Source: Roseovarius salincola | Lineage (GTDB): Bacteria; Pseudomonadota; Alphaproteobacteria; Rhodobacterales; Rhodobacteraceae | Assembly: GCF_026891095.1 (NCBI RefSeq) | Contig: NZ_JAPTNL010000005.1 | Coordinates: 62,001 to 126,000, forward strand | Reading direction: 5' to 3' | Length of the DNA: 64,000 nt | Shown: in pieces, positions 1 to 7,259 of the stretch | Numbering within the stretch: position 1 is the stretch's first letter | Layout: the number at the start of each line of letters is the position of its first letter | The notes under the pieces: model-generated | Seen by the model: only the letters and a program-made list of their open reading frames with translations | Told to the model about the DNA's origin: nothing | Database searches by the model: none | Position numbers and translations under genes: made by a program

Positions 1-797
1 ATCAGGTGCGGGGCCGGCTGGTCAGCGAATTGCTGAGCCAGTTGCGCTTCGAGATTTGCATGCTCGAGGATTACACCGCGATGCAGCAACTGGTCGCGGC
101 CCATGCGATCCGTTACGTGGTCTTCAACGACCATCTGCCGCATGAGGCGCTGGAGAAGGGCAAACGCCCGCTGCGCCTGACAGGACAGGCGCTCAGGATC
201 GGGCGCAACCCGGAACGCCACCTCGAATACATGCAGGCGCTGCATCAACGGTTGCATGACGTGCCCGCCGCGCTTGACCGCCTCTGCGCCGATCTTGCCG
301 GACAGGGCATGCTGCTTGGCAGCCATGACGACCGCAGCGCCGCCGCGCGCGGGGTCTGGCGAGGGCGGGGCGTGCGAATCTGCGAATTCCCCGAAACGCT
401 CGAGGCCGCCGAGGCCGCGCAGCAAGCGGGCGATCCGGTGATCCTCGGCGCGCCCAACGTGGTGCGCGGCGGGTCTCATAACGGCAATGTCAGCGCCACT
501 GACCTTGTGACGATGGGCTATTGCGACGCTCTGGCTTCGGATTACCATTACCCTTCGCTGCGCCGCGCCGCGCTGCATCTGGCCGATAGTGGTCTCCTTG
601 ATCTTCCGGCGGCATGGGCGCTCGTCTCGTGCGTCCCGGCGCGGATCCTGGGTCTCGGGGATCGCGGCAGCCTCGCTCAGGGCCAGCGCGCCGATCTCAT
701 AGTACTCGAGCCCCGCACGCGCCAGGTTTGCGCGACGATGGCGGGTGGCCGTTTCAGTTACCTGAGCGGTGAAGTAGCTGCGCGGTTCATTCGGTAG
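1..797 (+). CDS. phnM: PhnM-like alpha-D-ribose 1-methylphosphonate 5-triphosphate diphosphatase, 3' part
   Basis: The frame is open at the left window edge, so only the C-terminal ~264 residues are visible. They carry features of the PhnM amidohydrolase of the C-P lyase pathway: GSHDD (a metal-binding His-Asp region), APNVVRGGSHNGNVSA, and ALASDYHYP with the late Asp of the amidohydrolase barrel. The closing strand QGQRADLIVLEP is typical of composite-domain amidohydrolases. In the known pathway PhnM removes pyrophosphate from the triphosphate intermediate before C-P cleavage. The gene converges with the serine-cycle operon, and no other phn gene is visible to its right. A GTG at position 6 could be read as a start, but the family is about 380 residues long, so truncation by the window is far more likely. 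Confidence 0.85.
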   Translation, partial: QVRGRLVSELLSQLRFEICMLEDYTAMQQLVAAHAIRYVVFNDHLPHEALEKGKRPLRLTGQALRIGRNPERHLEYMQALHQRLHDVPAALDRLCADLAGQGMLLGSHDDRSAAARGVWRGRGVRICEFPETLEAAEAAQQAGDPVILGAPNVVRGGSHNGNVSATDLVTMGYCDALASDYHYPSLRRAALHLADSGLLDLPAAWALVSCVPARILGLGDRGSLAQGQRADLIVLEPRTRQVCATMAGGRFSYLSGEVAARFIR

Positions 798-911
798 CAC
801 CTTCGCCCGTCACCAGCGCATGGCAGGACAGACGGGAGCCTCCGGCGGAAGTATTTCAAGCAAGATGAAGCCGGACTCCTGTCTTCATCTGGCGGAAAAT
901 ACCTCGGGGGT

Positions 912-930
912 TTGGGGGCAGCGCCCCCAA
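912..930. terminator. Hairpin between convergent phnM and mtkB
   Basis: A perfect 8-bp stem (TTGGGGGC / GCCCCCAA) with a 3-nt loop (AGC) lies between the ends of two convergent genes. It has no long T-tract. Its position suits a bidirectional terminator or 3'-end stabiliser. Confidence 0.6.
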
Positions 931-953
931 TCCCAGCACGCGGGGCGGGCGCC

Positions 954-1835
954 TCAGTTCATCATCTGGGTGACGCTTTCGCCGAATGATGATGGTGTGG
1001 GTATGATCGTCACGCCGGATTCCTTGAGTATCTCGACCTTTTCCTGCGCCGATTCACCGAAGGCCGAGACGATGGCGCCCGCATGGCCCATGCGCCGCCC
1101 CTTGGGCGCCGAGAGCCCAGCCACATAGGCGGCGACGGGTTTGGTCATCGTGCTCTGGATAAATGCGGCCGCCTCGGCCTCTTGCGGGCCGCCGATTTCG
1201 CCGACCATGACGACGGCGTCGGTGTCGGGGTCCGCCTCGAACAGCTCGAGGATGTCGCGAAAGCTGGATCCGTTGATCGGATCGCCGCCGATACCGATGG
1301 AGGAGGACACGCCGATCCCCATCGCCTTCAACTGGCTGGCGGCCTCGTAGCCCAGCGTGCCAGAGCGCCCCACGATGCCGACGCGGCCGGGCATGTAGAT
1401 ATGGGGCGGCATGAGCCCCGCAAAGGCCTGGCCGGGGGTGATGATGCCCGCGCAGTTGGGGCCGATCAGGCGCATCCGGCGATCGGACTTGTAGCGGCGC
1501 ATGTAGCGTTTCACGCGGATCATGTCGGCGGCGGGGATGCCGTCGGCGATGCAGACGCAGGTCCTGATGCCCGCATCGGCCGCTTCCATGATGGAATCGG
1601 CGGCGAAGGGGGGCGGCACGAAGCTGACCACCAGTTCGGCGCCGGTTTCGGCGACGGCGCCCTTCACGGTGTTGAACACCGGCAACCCGAGATGCGTGGT
1701 CCCGCCCTTGCCCGGCGTCACGCCGCCCACGACATTGGTGCCGTGATCCATCATGTCCTGCGCATGAAAGCTGCCGATGCGGCCGGTCAGGCCGGTGACG
1801 AGCACCTTGGTCCCGCTGTCGATGAGAATGGCCAT
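954..1835 (-). CDS. mtkB: Malate--CoA ligase, alpha subunit (succinyl-CoA synthetase alpha type)
   Basis: The ~293-residue protein has the succinyl-CoA synthetase alpha layout: an N-terminal CoA-binding Rossmann fold (VLVTGLTGRIGSFHAQDM), a ligase domain with VGIVGRSGTLGYEA, and the phosphohistidine loop GHAGAIV. Context assigns it to malate thiokinase, which makes malyl-CoA from malate, CoA and ATP in the serine cycle, because malyl-CoA lyase and serine-glyoxylate aminotransferase are in the same operon. The ATG at 1835 overlaps the mtkA stop (TGATG) and sits 7 nt behind AGGAGG. A GTG one codon upstream is possible. Ordinary SucD is the alternative, but no TCA-cycle genes flank it. Confidence 0.88.
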   Translation of the reverse strand: MAILIDSGTKVLVTGLTGRIGSFHAQDMMDHGTNVVGGVTPGKGGTTHLGLPVFNTVKGAVAETGAELVVSFVPPPFAADSIMEAADAGIRTCVCIADGIPAADMIRVKRYMRRYKSDRRMRLIGPNCAGIITPGQAFAGLMPPHIYMPGRVGIVGRSGTLGYEAASQLKAMGIGVSSSIGIGGDPINGSSFRDILELFEADPDTDAVVMVGEIGGPQEAEAAAFIQSTMTKPVAAYVAGLSAPKGRRMGHAGAIVSAFGESAQEKVEILKESGVTIIPTPSSFGESVTQMMN

Positions 1836-3019
1836 CACGATGCCTCCTTGTATCTGGCGTTCTTCCAGGCGCCGACGACCTTGTCGGCGGCCTCGGCGAG
1901 GGTGTCGGCGGTGATCACCGCAAGGCCGCTTTCGGCCAGGAGCTTGCGCCCCTCCTCGACATTGGTGCCCGAGAGGCGCACGACGATGGGAAGGTCGAGA
2001 TCCAGCTCCTTGACCGCGCGCACGACACCTTCGGCGATCCAGTCGCAGCGGTTGATACCTGCGAAAATGTTCACGAGGATCGCCTCGACCTTGGGGTCGT
2101 TGAGCACCGCCTGAAAGGACATCAGCACCCGTTCGGGGCTCGCGCCGCCGCCCACATCAAGGAAATTGGCCGGGTCGCCGCCCGCCATCTTGATCATGTC
2201 GAGCGTCGCCATCGCCAGCCCGGCGCCGTTGACGATGCAGCCGATTTCACCTTCGAGCCCGATATAGCTGAGGCCGCGGTCCTCGGCGAAGGTTTCGCGC
2301 GGGTCTTCCTGGCTCTTGTCGCGCAGTTCCGAGATTTCCGGGCGGCGATAGAGGGCGTTGTCGTCAAAGCTGATCTTGGCATCGAGCGCGACGATCTCGC
2401 CTGCGCGGGTGACGACCATCGGATTGACCTCGACCATGTTGGCATCCATGTCGCTCATCAGCGCGTAACAGCCCATGATGGTCTTGGCCGCCTGGGCGAT
2501 GAGTGGCGGCTCGAGCCCCAGGGAAAAGGCGATTTCGCGCGCCTGGAAGGCCTGCATCCCGACTGCCGGGTCGACCACCGAGCGGATGATCGACTCGGGT
2601 TCGTTGGCGGAAATCTCCTCGATCTCCATGCCGCCCTGGGCCGAGGCCACGACCACCACGCGTTCGAGTTTGCGGTCCATCACGAAGCCGAGATAGATCT
2701 CCTGGGCGATGGCGGTGGCCTCTTCGACATAGAGGCGGCTCACCAGCTTGCCCTGGGGGCCGGTCTGGTGGGTGACGAGCTTGCGCCCGAGCATCCAGGC
2801 GGCTGCGTCGCAGACCTCTTCCTCGGTGGCGCAGATACGCACGCCGCCCGCCTTGCCGCGTGCGCCGGAATGGATCTGCGCCTTGACCACCCACTTGTTG
2901 CCCGAAAGCTCGCTGGCGCGGTAGACGGCCTGTTCGGGGCTGTAGGCGATGCCGCCGCGCGGCACCTGCACGCCGAAGCGCTTGAGCAGGTCCTTGGCCT
3001 GGTATTCGTGAATATCCAT
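1835..3019 (-). CDS. mtkA: Malate--CoA ligase, beta subunit (ATP-grasp)
   Basis: This 394-residue protein starts [17 protein letters not shown], the classic SucC/MtkA N-terminus. It has an ATP-grasp domain in the first ~220 residues ([15 protein letters not shown], then the metal-binding [13 protein letters not shown]) and a CoA-ligase domain with [12 protein letters not shown] and the typical [11 protein letters not shown] stretch. With MtkB it would form the heteromeric malate thiokinase. The gene lies 34 nt downstream of mcl and is translationally coupled to mtkB. SucC has nearly the same fold and length, so the malate assignment rests on the operon rather than on a diagnostic residue. Confidence 0.88.
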   Translation of the reverse strand: MDIHEYQAKDLLKRFGVQVPRGGIAYSPEQAVYRASELSGNKWVVKAQIHSGARGKAGGVRICATEEEVCDAAAWMLGRKLVTHQTGPQGKLVSRLYVEEATAIAQEIYLGFVMDRKLERVVVVASAQGGMEIEEISANEPESIIRSVVDPAVGMQAFQAREIAFSLGLEPPLIAQAAKTIMGCYALMSDMDANMVEVNPMVVTRAGEIVALDAKISFDDNALYRRPEISELRDKSQEDPRETFAEDRGLSYIGLEGEIGCIVNGAGLAMATLDMIKMAGGDPANFLDVGGGASPERVLMSFQAVLNDPKVEAILVNIFAGINRCDWIAEGVVRAVKELDLDLPIVVRLSGTNVEEGRKLLAESGLAVITADTLAEAADKVVGAWKNARYKEAS

Positions 3020-3053
3020 TTTCTTTCCTTTCTGCTGACCTGGTGAGCGATCG

Positions 3054-3998
3054 CTAGCCGTGCTGCGCGGCGATGGCGTCGTCCACGGCGATCACGTTGT
3101 TGGCCATGCGCTCGGAGGCGGCGTCGATCATCTTGCCGTCGAGGCTCGCGGCGCCGCGGCCCTCGGCGGCGGCTTTTCGCAACTCCTCGATGATGGCGCG
3201 GGCGCGGGTGACTTCGGCCTCGGGGGGCGAGAACACGTCATTGGCCAGCGCGATCTGGCTGGGATGGATGGCCCATTTGCCCTCGATCCCCAGCGCGGCG
3301 GCGCGTTTGGCCGAGAGGATGTAGCCGTCGGGATCCGAGAAGTCACCGAACGGCCCGTCAATGGCGCGCAGACCGTAGGCGCGGCAGGCGACGATCATGC
3401 GTGAAAGGGCGAAATGCCACTGATCGCCCGGATAATCGGGGTTGAGTCCGCCGATCACCACGGTGTGCGCGCGGTTGGAGGCGGCGTAATCGGCGACGCC
3501 GAAATGCAATGCCTCTAGCCGCCCGGCCGTTGCGGCGATGGCCTCGACATTGGCCATGCCGAGTGCGGTTTCGATCAGCGCCTCGAGGCCGATGCGGTGG
3601 GGCAGGGCGCAGGCGTTCTCGATCTGGGACACCAGTGTTTCGACCATGTAGAGATCGCCTGGCACGCCCACCTTGGGAACGAGGATCGTGTCGACATGCT
3701 GGCCTGCCTGTTCCAGCACCTCGACCACGTCGCGATACATGTAATGGGTGTCGAGCCCGTTGATGCGGATCGAGATGGTCTTGCCGCGGGCCTTCCAGTC
3801 GATATCGTTGAGCGCCTGAATGATATTTGCGCGGGCCTTGATCTTGTCGGGGGGCGCGACGGCGTCTTCGAGGTCGAAGAAGATGTAGTCGGCGGGGCTG
3901 TCGGCGGCCTTCTCGATCATCGAGGGGTTCGAGCCGGGCACGGCCAGTTCCGAGCGTTGCAGGCGCTGTTTCTTCAGGGGGTGCAGGGTATAGCTCAT
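3054..3998 (-). CDS. mcl: L-malyl-CoA / beta-methylmalyl-CoA lyase (CitE-like)
   Basis: This 314-residue HpcH/HpaI-CitE family protein starts [20 protein letters not shown] and contains [15 protein letters not shown] (substrate and metal region), the catalytic [14 protein letters not shown]lu, and [14 protein letters not shown] with a metal-binding Asp. Malyl-CoA lyase splits malyl-CoA to glyoxylate and acetyl-CoA, closing the serine cycle. The start at 3998 has GGAAGGA upstream; the frame extends further upstream, but that stretch overlaps sgaA and looks non-coding. It lies 26 nt after sgaA and 34 nt before mtkA, so one transcript is likely. A dual role on beta-methylmalyl-CoA in the ethylmalonyl-CoA pathway is known for the family and cannot be decided here. 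Confidence 0.92.
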   Translation of the reverse strand: MSYTLHPLKKQRLQRSELAVPGSNPSMIEKAADSPADYIFFDLEDAVAPPDKIKARANIIQALNDIDWKARGKTISIRINGLDTHYMYRDVVEVLEQAGQHVDTILVPKVGVPGDLYMVETLVSQIENACALPHRIGLEALIETALGMANVEAIAATAGRLEALHFGVADYAASNRAHTVVIGGLNPDYPGDQWHFALSRMIVACRAYGLRAIDGPFGDFSDPDGYILSAKRAAALGIEGKWAIHPSQIALANDVFSPPEAEVTRARAIIEELRKAAAEGRGAASLDGKMIDAASERMANNVIAVDDAIAAQHG

Positions 3999-4024
3999 GT
4001 GTGGGTCCTTCCGTGGCGCGCCGT

Positions 4025-5230
4025 TCAGGCGGCTTGCGAGGCGGGTTGTTCGATCCCGTCGGGGGTGGTGAGGCGGTAGCATTCCTGTGCGGCGGCGACG
4101 CCGGCGCCGGGTTCGATCATGGCACCCGCGTCGCGCAGGGCCATTTCCGCCGCCGAGATCGCGCCGCAGAGCATCACCGGGTTGAGCGAGCCGAGATGGC
4201 CGATGCGAAAGGCGCGCCCGGCCAGGATGTTGAGGCCCGAGCCCAGCGAGGTCTGGTATTTGTAATAGGCGGTCGAGATCACGTCGCGGGCATCGACGCC
4301 CTGGGGCGTATAGATTGCGGAAACGGTATCGGAATACCATCCGGGGTCTTGCGCCACGAGGTGGCAGCCCTGCCATGCGGCGACCGCCTTGCGCACGCCT
4401 TGCGCCAGCCGGTTGTGACGCGCCCAGACGTTTTCCATCCCCGCGCCGAGCAGGAGATCAAGCGACGAGCGCAGCCCGCGCAGAAGCTGCGTGGCGGGCG
4501 TATAGGGGAAATAGCCGGTATCGTTGAGCGCGATCATGTCGGTGAAGCTGAAATAGCAGCGCGCCATCGTGGCCTGATCCTGGGCGGCGAGCGCCTTGTC
4601 GGAAACACCGAGGAAGCCAAGCCCGGCGGGCAGCATGAAGCCTTTTTGCGACCCCGCGACCGCGAGGTCGACGCCCCATTCCTCCATCTCGAATTCGATC
4701 GATCCGATCGAGCTGACGCCATCCACGAACAGCAGGGCAGGGTGCTGCGCGTCATCGAGCGCCCTGCGGATCCCGGCGATATCCGAGGTCACGCCGGTCG
4801 CGGTTTCGTTATGGGTGCAGAAGACGGCCTTGATGTTGTGGTCGCGGTCCTCTTGCAGGCGCGCCGCATATTCGTCGAGCGGCACGCCTTTGCCCCAGTC
4901 GGTGTCGCAAAGCTCCACATCGAGGCCGAGGCGGCGCGCCATGTCGGCCCAGAGCAGCGAGAACTGCCCGAAACGCGACATCAGGACCCGGTCGCCCGGA
5001 TTGAGCGTGTTCGAGATCGCCGCCTCCCAGGCGCCGGTGCCCGATGAGGGGAAAACGAAGACACGGCCATTGCGAAGCCGGTAGACCTGTTTCAGATCCT
5101 CGAGAACGCCCGAAACGAATTCGCCTAAATCGGGGGCGCGCATATCCTCCATCGGGATGTTCATGGCCTGGCGCACGGGTTCGGGCACATTGGTCGGGCC
5201 GGGAACGAAAAGATGTTGATAACCGTTCAT
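4025..5230 (-). CDS. sgaA: Serine--glyoxylate aminotransferase
   Basis: This 401-residue class V aminotransferase begins with LFVPGPTNVPEPVRQAM, typical of alanine/serine-glyoxylate aminotransferases. The cofactor loop is SSGTGAWEAA, LFVDGVSSIGS holds the PLP-pyridine Asp, and the Schiff-base lysine is K196 in AGSQKGF. It converts serine and glyoxylate to hydroxypyruvate and glycine, the step that links C1 entry to the serine cycle. It is the first gene of the minus-strand operon sgaA-mcl-mtkA-mtkB. The start has GGAGGAAGAT upstream. Confidence 0.93.
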   Translation of the reverse strand: MNGYQHLFVPGPTNVPEPVRQAMNIPMEDMRAPDLGEFVSGVLEDLKQVYRLRNGRVFVFPSSGTGAWEAAISNTLNPGDRVLMSRFGQFSLLWADMARRLGLDVELCDTDWGKGVPLDEYAARLQEDRDHNIKAVFCTHNETATGVTSDIAGIRRALDDAQHPALLFVDGVSSIGSIEFEMEEWGVDLAVAGSQKGFMLPAGLGFLGVSDKALAAQDQATMARCYFSFTDMIALNDTGYFPYTPATQLLRGLRSSLDLLLGAGMENVWARHNRLAQGVRKAVAAWQGCHLVAQDPGWYSDTVSAIYTPQGVDARDVISTAYYKYQTSLGSGLNILAGRAFRIGHLGSLNPVMLCGAISAAEMALRDAGAMIEPGAGVAAAQECYRLTTPDGIEQPASQAA

Positions 5231-5334
5231 GATCTTCCTCCGAAATCAGGGTCATGCCCTTTATCGGCCAGTGGTCGGCGCTTGCGAAACGCCCGAAGGA
5301 ATGGTCATCAAGGCCAGCGGCGCGCAGCTGCCAA

Positions 5335-5363
5335 CGAACGGGTAGGGCTGCCCCACCCGTTCG
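5335..5363. promoter_or_regulatory. Inverted repeat in the sgaA / LuxR-regulator divergent region
   Basis: A perfect 9-bp inverted repeat (CGAACGGGT / ACCCGTTCG) is separated by 11 nt. It sits about 105 bp upstream of sgaA and 134 bp upstream of the regulator. A binding site for the neighbouring regulator is the obvious reading, but a hairpin in either leader is also possible. Confidence 0.45.
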
Positions 5364-5496
5364 AGTGAAATGGTGGGACGGAATACGCCAGTATGCGCCG
5401 GTATGCCGATTTTTCCTTTAAAATCATCGGTTTCGAGTGATCATATGTCGCAATTCAGAGCATGGTGCGAAGCGATTCCTGGTGTAAGCTTATGCG

Positions 5497-6156
5497 ATGG
5501 AGGAGAGACAACCCATCTTGGGTACGCCCGCGCATGGCGCGGCGTCCGATGTCCCGCGGGTGATCGTGGCCGACCGGCAGGCGATCGTCTGCCAGGGGAT
5601 CGCTTCGCTTGTCGCGCAGATTCCCGAAGTGGCACTGGGGGCTTTCGCCACCGACAAGGCGAGCCTCAAGAAGTTGTTATCGGGCGCGCGCGGTCAGTCG
5701 ATCCTTATTCTCGGGGTGCGGCTGGCGGATGGCGACCTGACGCAGGTTCTGGAGATGGTGCGCAAGGATCACCCGGATGTCATGGTGGTGGTCATTGCCG
5801 AGGATACCGAGTTCGCGTTTATCCGCATGGCGGTGAAGGAGGGCGCGAATTCGGTCTGCATGATGAGCCAGATCCTGACCAGCCTGCCAAGAATCCTGGG
5901 CAAGCTTGTCGAGGGGCATGCGATCATGCCCACCGAGATCCTGCGGCGGCTTACCTCGGAAAATGCCGATGCGCTGTCGCGGCGCGAGCATGAAATTCTG
6001 GCGCTGTTGGTAGACGGGCTGACGAATTTCCAGATCTCGGCCCGGTTGGGCCTGAGCGAGAACACCGTCAAATATTACCTCAAGGCGATCTATCAGAAGC
6101 TGGATGTGAATTCGCGCGGTGCGGCGATCGCCAAGTATGTCGCCGGGAATTACTGA
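5497..6156 (+). CDS. LuxR/NarL-type regulator with degenerate receiver domain
   Basis: This 219-residue protein has an N-terminal receiver-like fold ([16 protein letters not shown], ~residues 18-140) and a C-terminal LuxR helix-turn-helix ([22 protein letters not shown], then [14 protein letters not shown], ~residues 150-210). The usual receiver residues are missing. The paired acidic residues read ADR, the phospho-acceptor Asp position reads LILGVRL, and the conserved Lys position reads VCMMS. It is therefore probably not switched by ordinary phosphorylation. It is divergent from the serine-cycle operon, which makes it the likely regulator of C1 assimilation there. No strong ribosome binding site precedes the ATG, so the start is less certain. 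Confidence 0.8.
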   Translation: MEERQPILGTPAHGAASDVPRVIVADRQAIVCQGIASLVAQIPEVALGAFATDKASLKKLLSGARGQSILILGVRLADGDLTQVLEMVRKDHPDVMVVVIAEDTEFAFIRMAVKEGANSVCMMSQILTSLPRILGKLVEGHAIMPTEILRRLTSENADALSRREHEILALLVDGLTNFQISARLGLSENTVKYYLKAIYQKLDVNSRGAAIAKYVAGNY

Positions 6157-6184
6157 ACGGCGGCGCGAGGCGGCTGGCATGCGC

Positions 6185-6853
6185 CTAATAGAATCGCGCA
6201 TAGTCCATGGCGTAGAGTTCCTTGATCCATTCGCGCGTCTCGATGTCGAGCATGTCGGCGGTGACATGGTCGGTTTCGGGCGCGTCGCTGATGATGGAGT
6301 CGATCAGGCCCTTGGGTCGGTTCGGGCGCGCGGGAATGAACTTGTTGTGGTGACCGAAATCAACCTTGACCGTGCCGCCCGAAACCTTTTTCAGCCATTC
6401 AGCAAGTGATGCGAGACCGTTCTCGAGGTGAAACACGGTGCAGTCTTCCGGCACAAGGCGGTCGGCGGGCAGGAAATGGTTGTCGAACTGGTTTTCGAAA
6501 TGGTTTCCCGAGCGGTCCAGCCGGTCAAGGAATTTGCGCAGGCCCTGACGGTGGGGAATGTGATCGAGATTGCGGTTGAAGTTGAACGCGCTGAGAAAGC
6601 GGTCGACCGGATCGCGCATGCAGGCGAAGCTGTGGTCGAAGAAATCCGGGGCGAACAGCCGTGCCAGCACATCGCGCGGCACATGCTGGGGCGAGGACCT
6701 GTTCCAGTCGGGCACGTTGGGGCCGCGCCAATCGGCATCGAGGAACGACAGAGTCAGCCCGGCATCCTGCAGGCCGTGTTCGATGGTCGAGCCCCCGCTT
6801 TTGGGGACATGCGCAAAGAGATAGATATCTCCGTCGTGGCGGAAAAACGGCAT
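6185..6853 (-). CDS. Sulfotransferase-family protein
   Basis: This 222-residue protein has the 5'-PSB loop of PAPS-dependent sulfotransferases near the N-terminus (LFAHVPKSGGST) and the 3'-PB-like stretch CMRDPVDRFLSAFNF around residue 85. This pattern matches the sulfotransferase families that modify carbohydrates or small molecules. The substrate cannot be told. The start at 6853 (MPFFRHDGD) is preferred; the open frame continues upstream for 49 codons without family-like sequence. The gene stands alone, tail-to-tail with the LuxR regulator and divergent from the mrp operon. Confidence 0.72.
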   Translation of the reverse strand: MPFFRHDGDIYLFAHVPKSGGSTIEHGLQDAGLTLSFLDADWRGPNVPDWNRSSPQHVPRDVLARLFAPDFFDHSFACMRDPVDRFLSAFNFNRNLDHIPHRQGLRKFLDRLDRSGNHFENQFDNHFLPADRLVPEDCTVFHLENGLASLAEWLKKVSGGTVKVDFGHHNKFIPARPNRPKGLIDSIISDAPETDHVTADMLDIETREWIKELYAMDYARFY

Positions 6854-7259
6854 GGTAGGGCTCGTGTTTGAGTTGGAACGTTTGGGCGAGAGCGCTTGAA
6901 CAAATGTGAACAGAACCGTTTGAATTGATGCGTTTGTAGTCGGCAGGGCGCATGCTGCGCAAATCGTTTCGCGCCGAAGAAAGCCCTTGCGCGGTGTCAT
7001 GAGCGGAACCTTGCCCCGCGCCGCCGTTCCTGCGAAGAAAAGGGCCGTCCGGGGCCGGGGTGAGCAATTTGACGCGGGTCGAAGATTCGGTTCTGGTTGA
7101 CTTGCCGCGAAGGCGACAAATTTTTAAGAAGGGAAGGCAGCGGCAGCGCGCGTAACGATGCGCACCGGTGCGTGACCGACAGGGGCGGGGGAATTGCATG
7201 TGGCTCATGTGGCGATTCCGCTTGAAGAACGCGCGAAGAGTGTTTGAAACGGAGCGGAT
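6854..7259. other. Intergenic region between the sulfotransferase gene and the mrp operon
   Basis: These ~400 bases separate two divergent genes and have no convincing coding frame. A TTGACT at 7097-7102 followed 18 nt later by a T/A-rich stretch could be an mrp promoter, but the match is weak. The mrpA start is preceded by a GGAG 5 nt upstream. Confidence 0.35.

Noticed and set aside
954..3019. Ordinary TCA-cycle sucCD
   Set aside because: The genes are coupled to malyl-CoA lyase and serine-glyoxylate aminotransferase, the hallmark of malate thiokinase mtkAB; sequence alone could not separate them.
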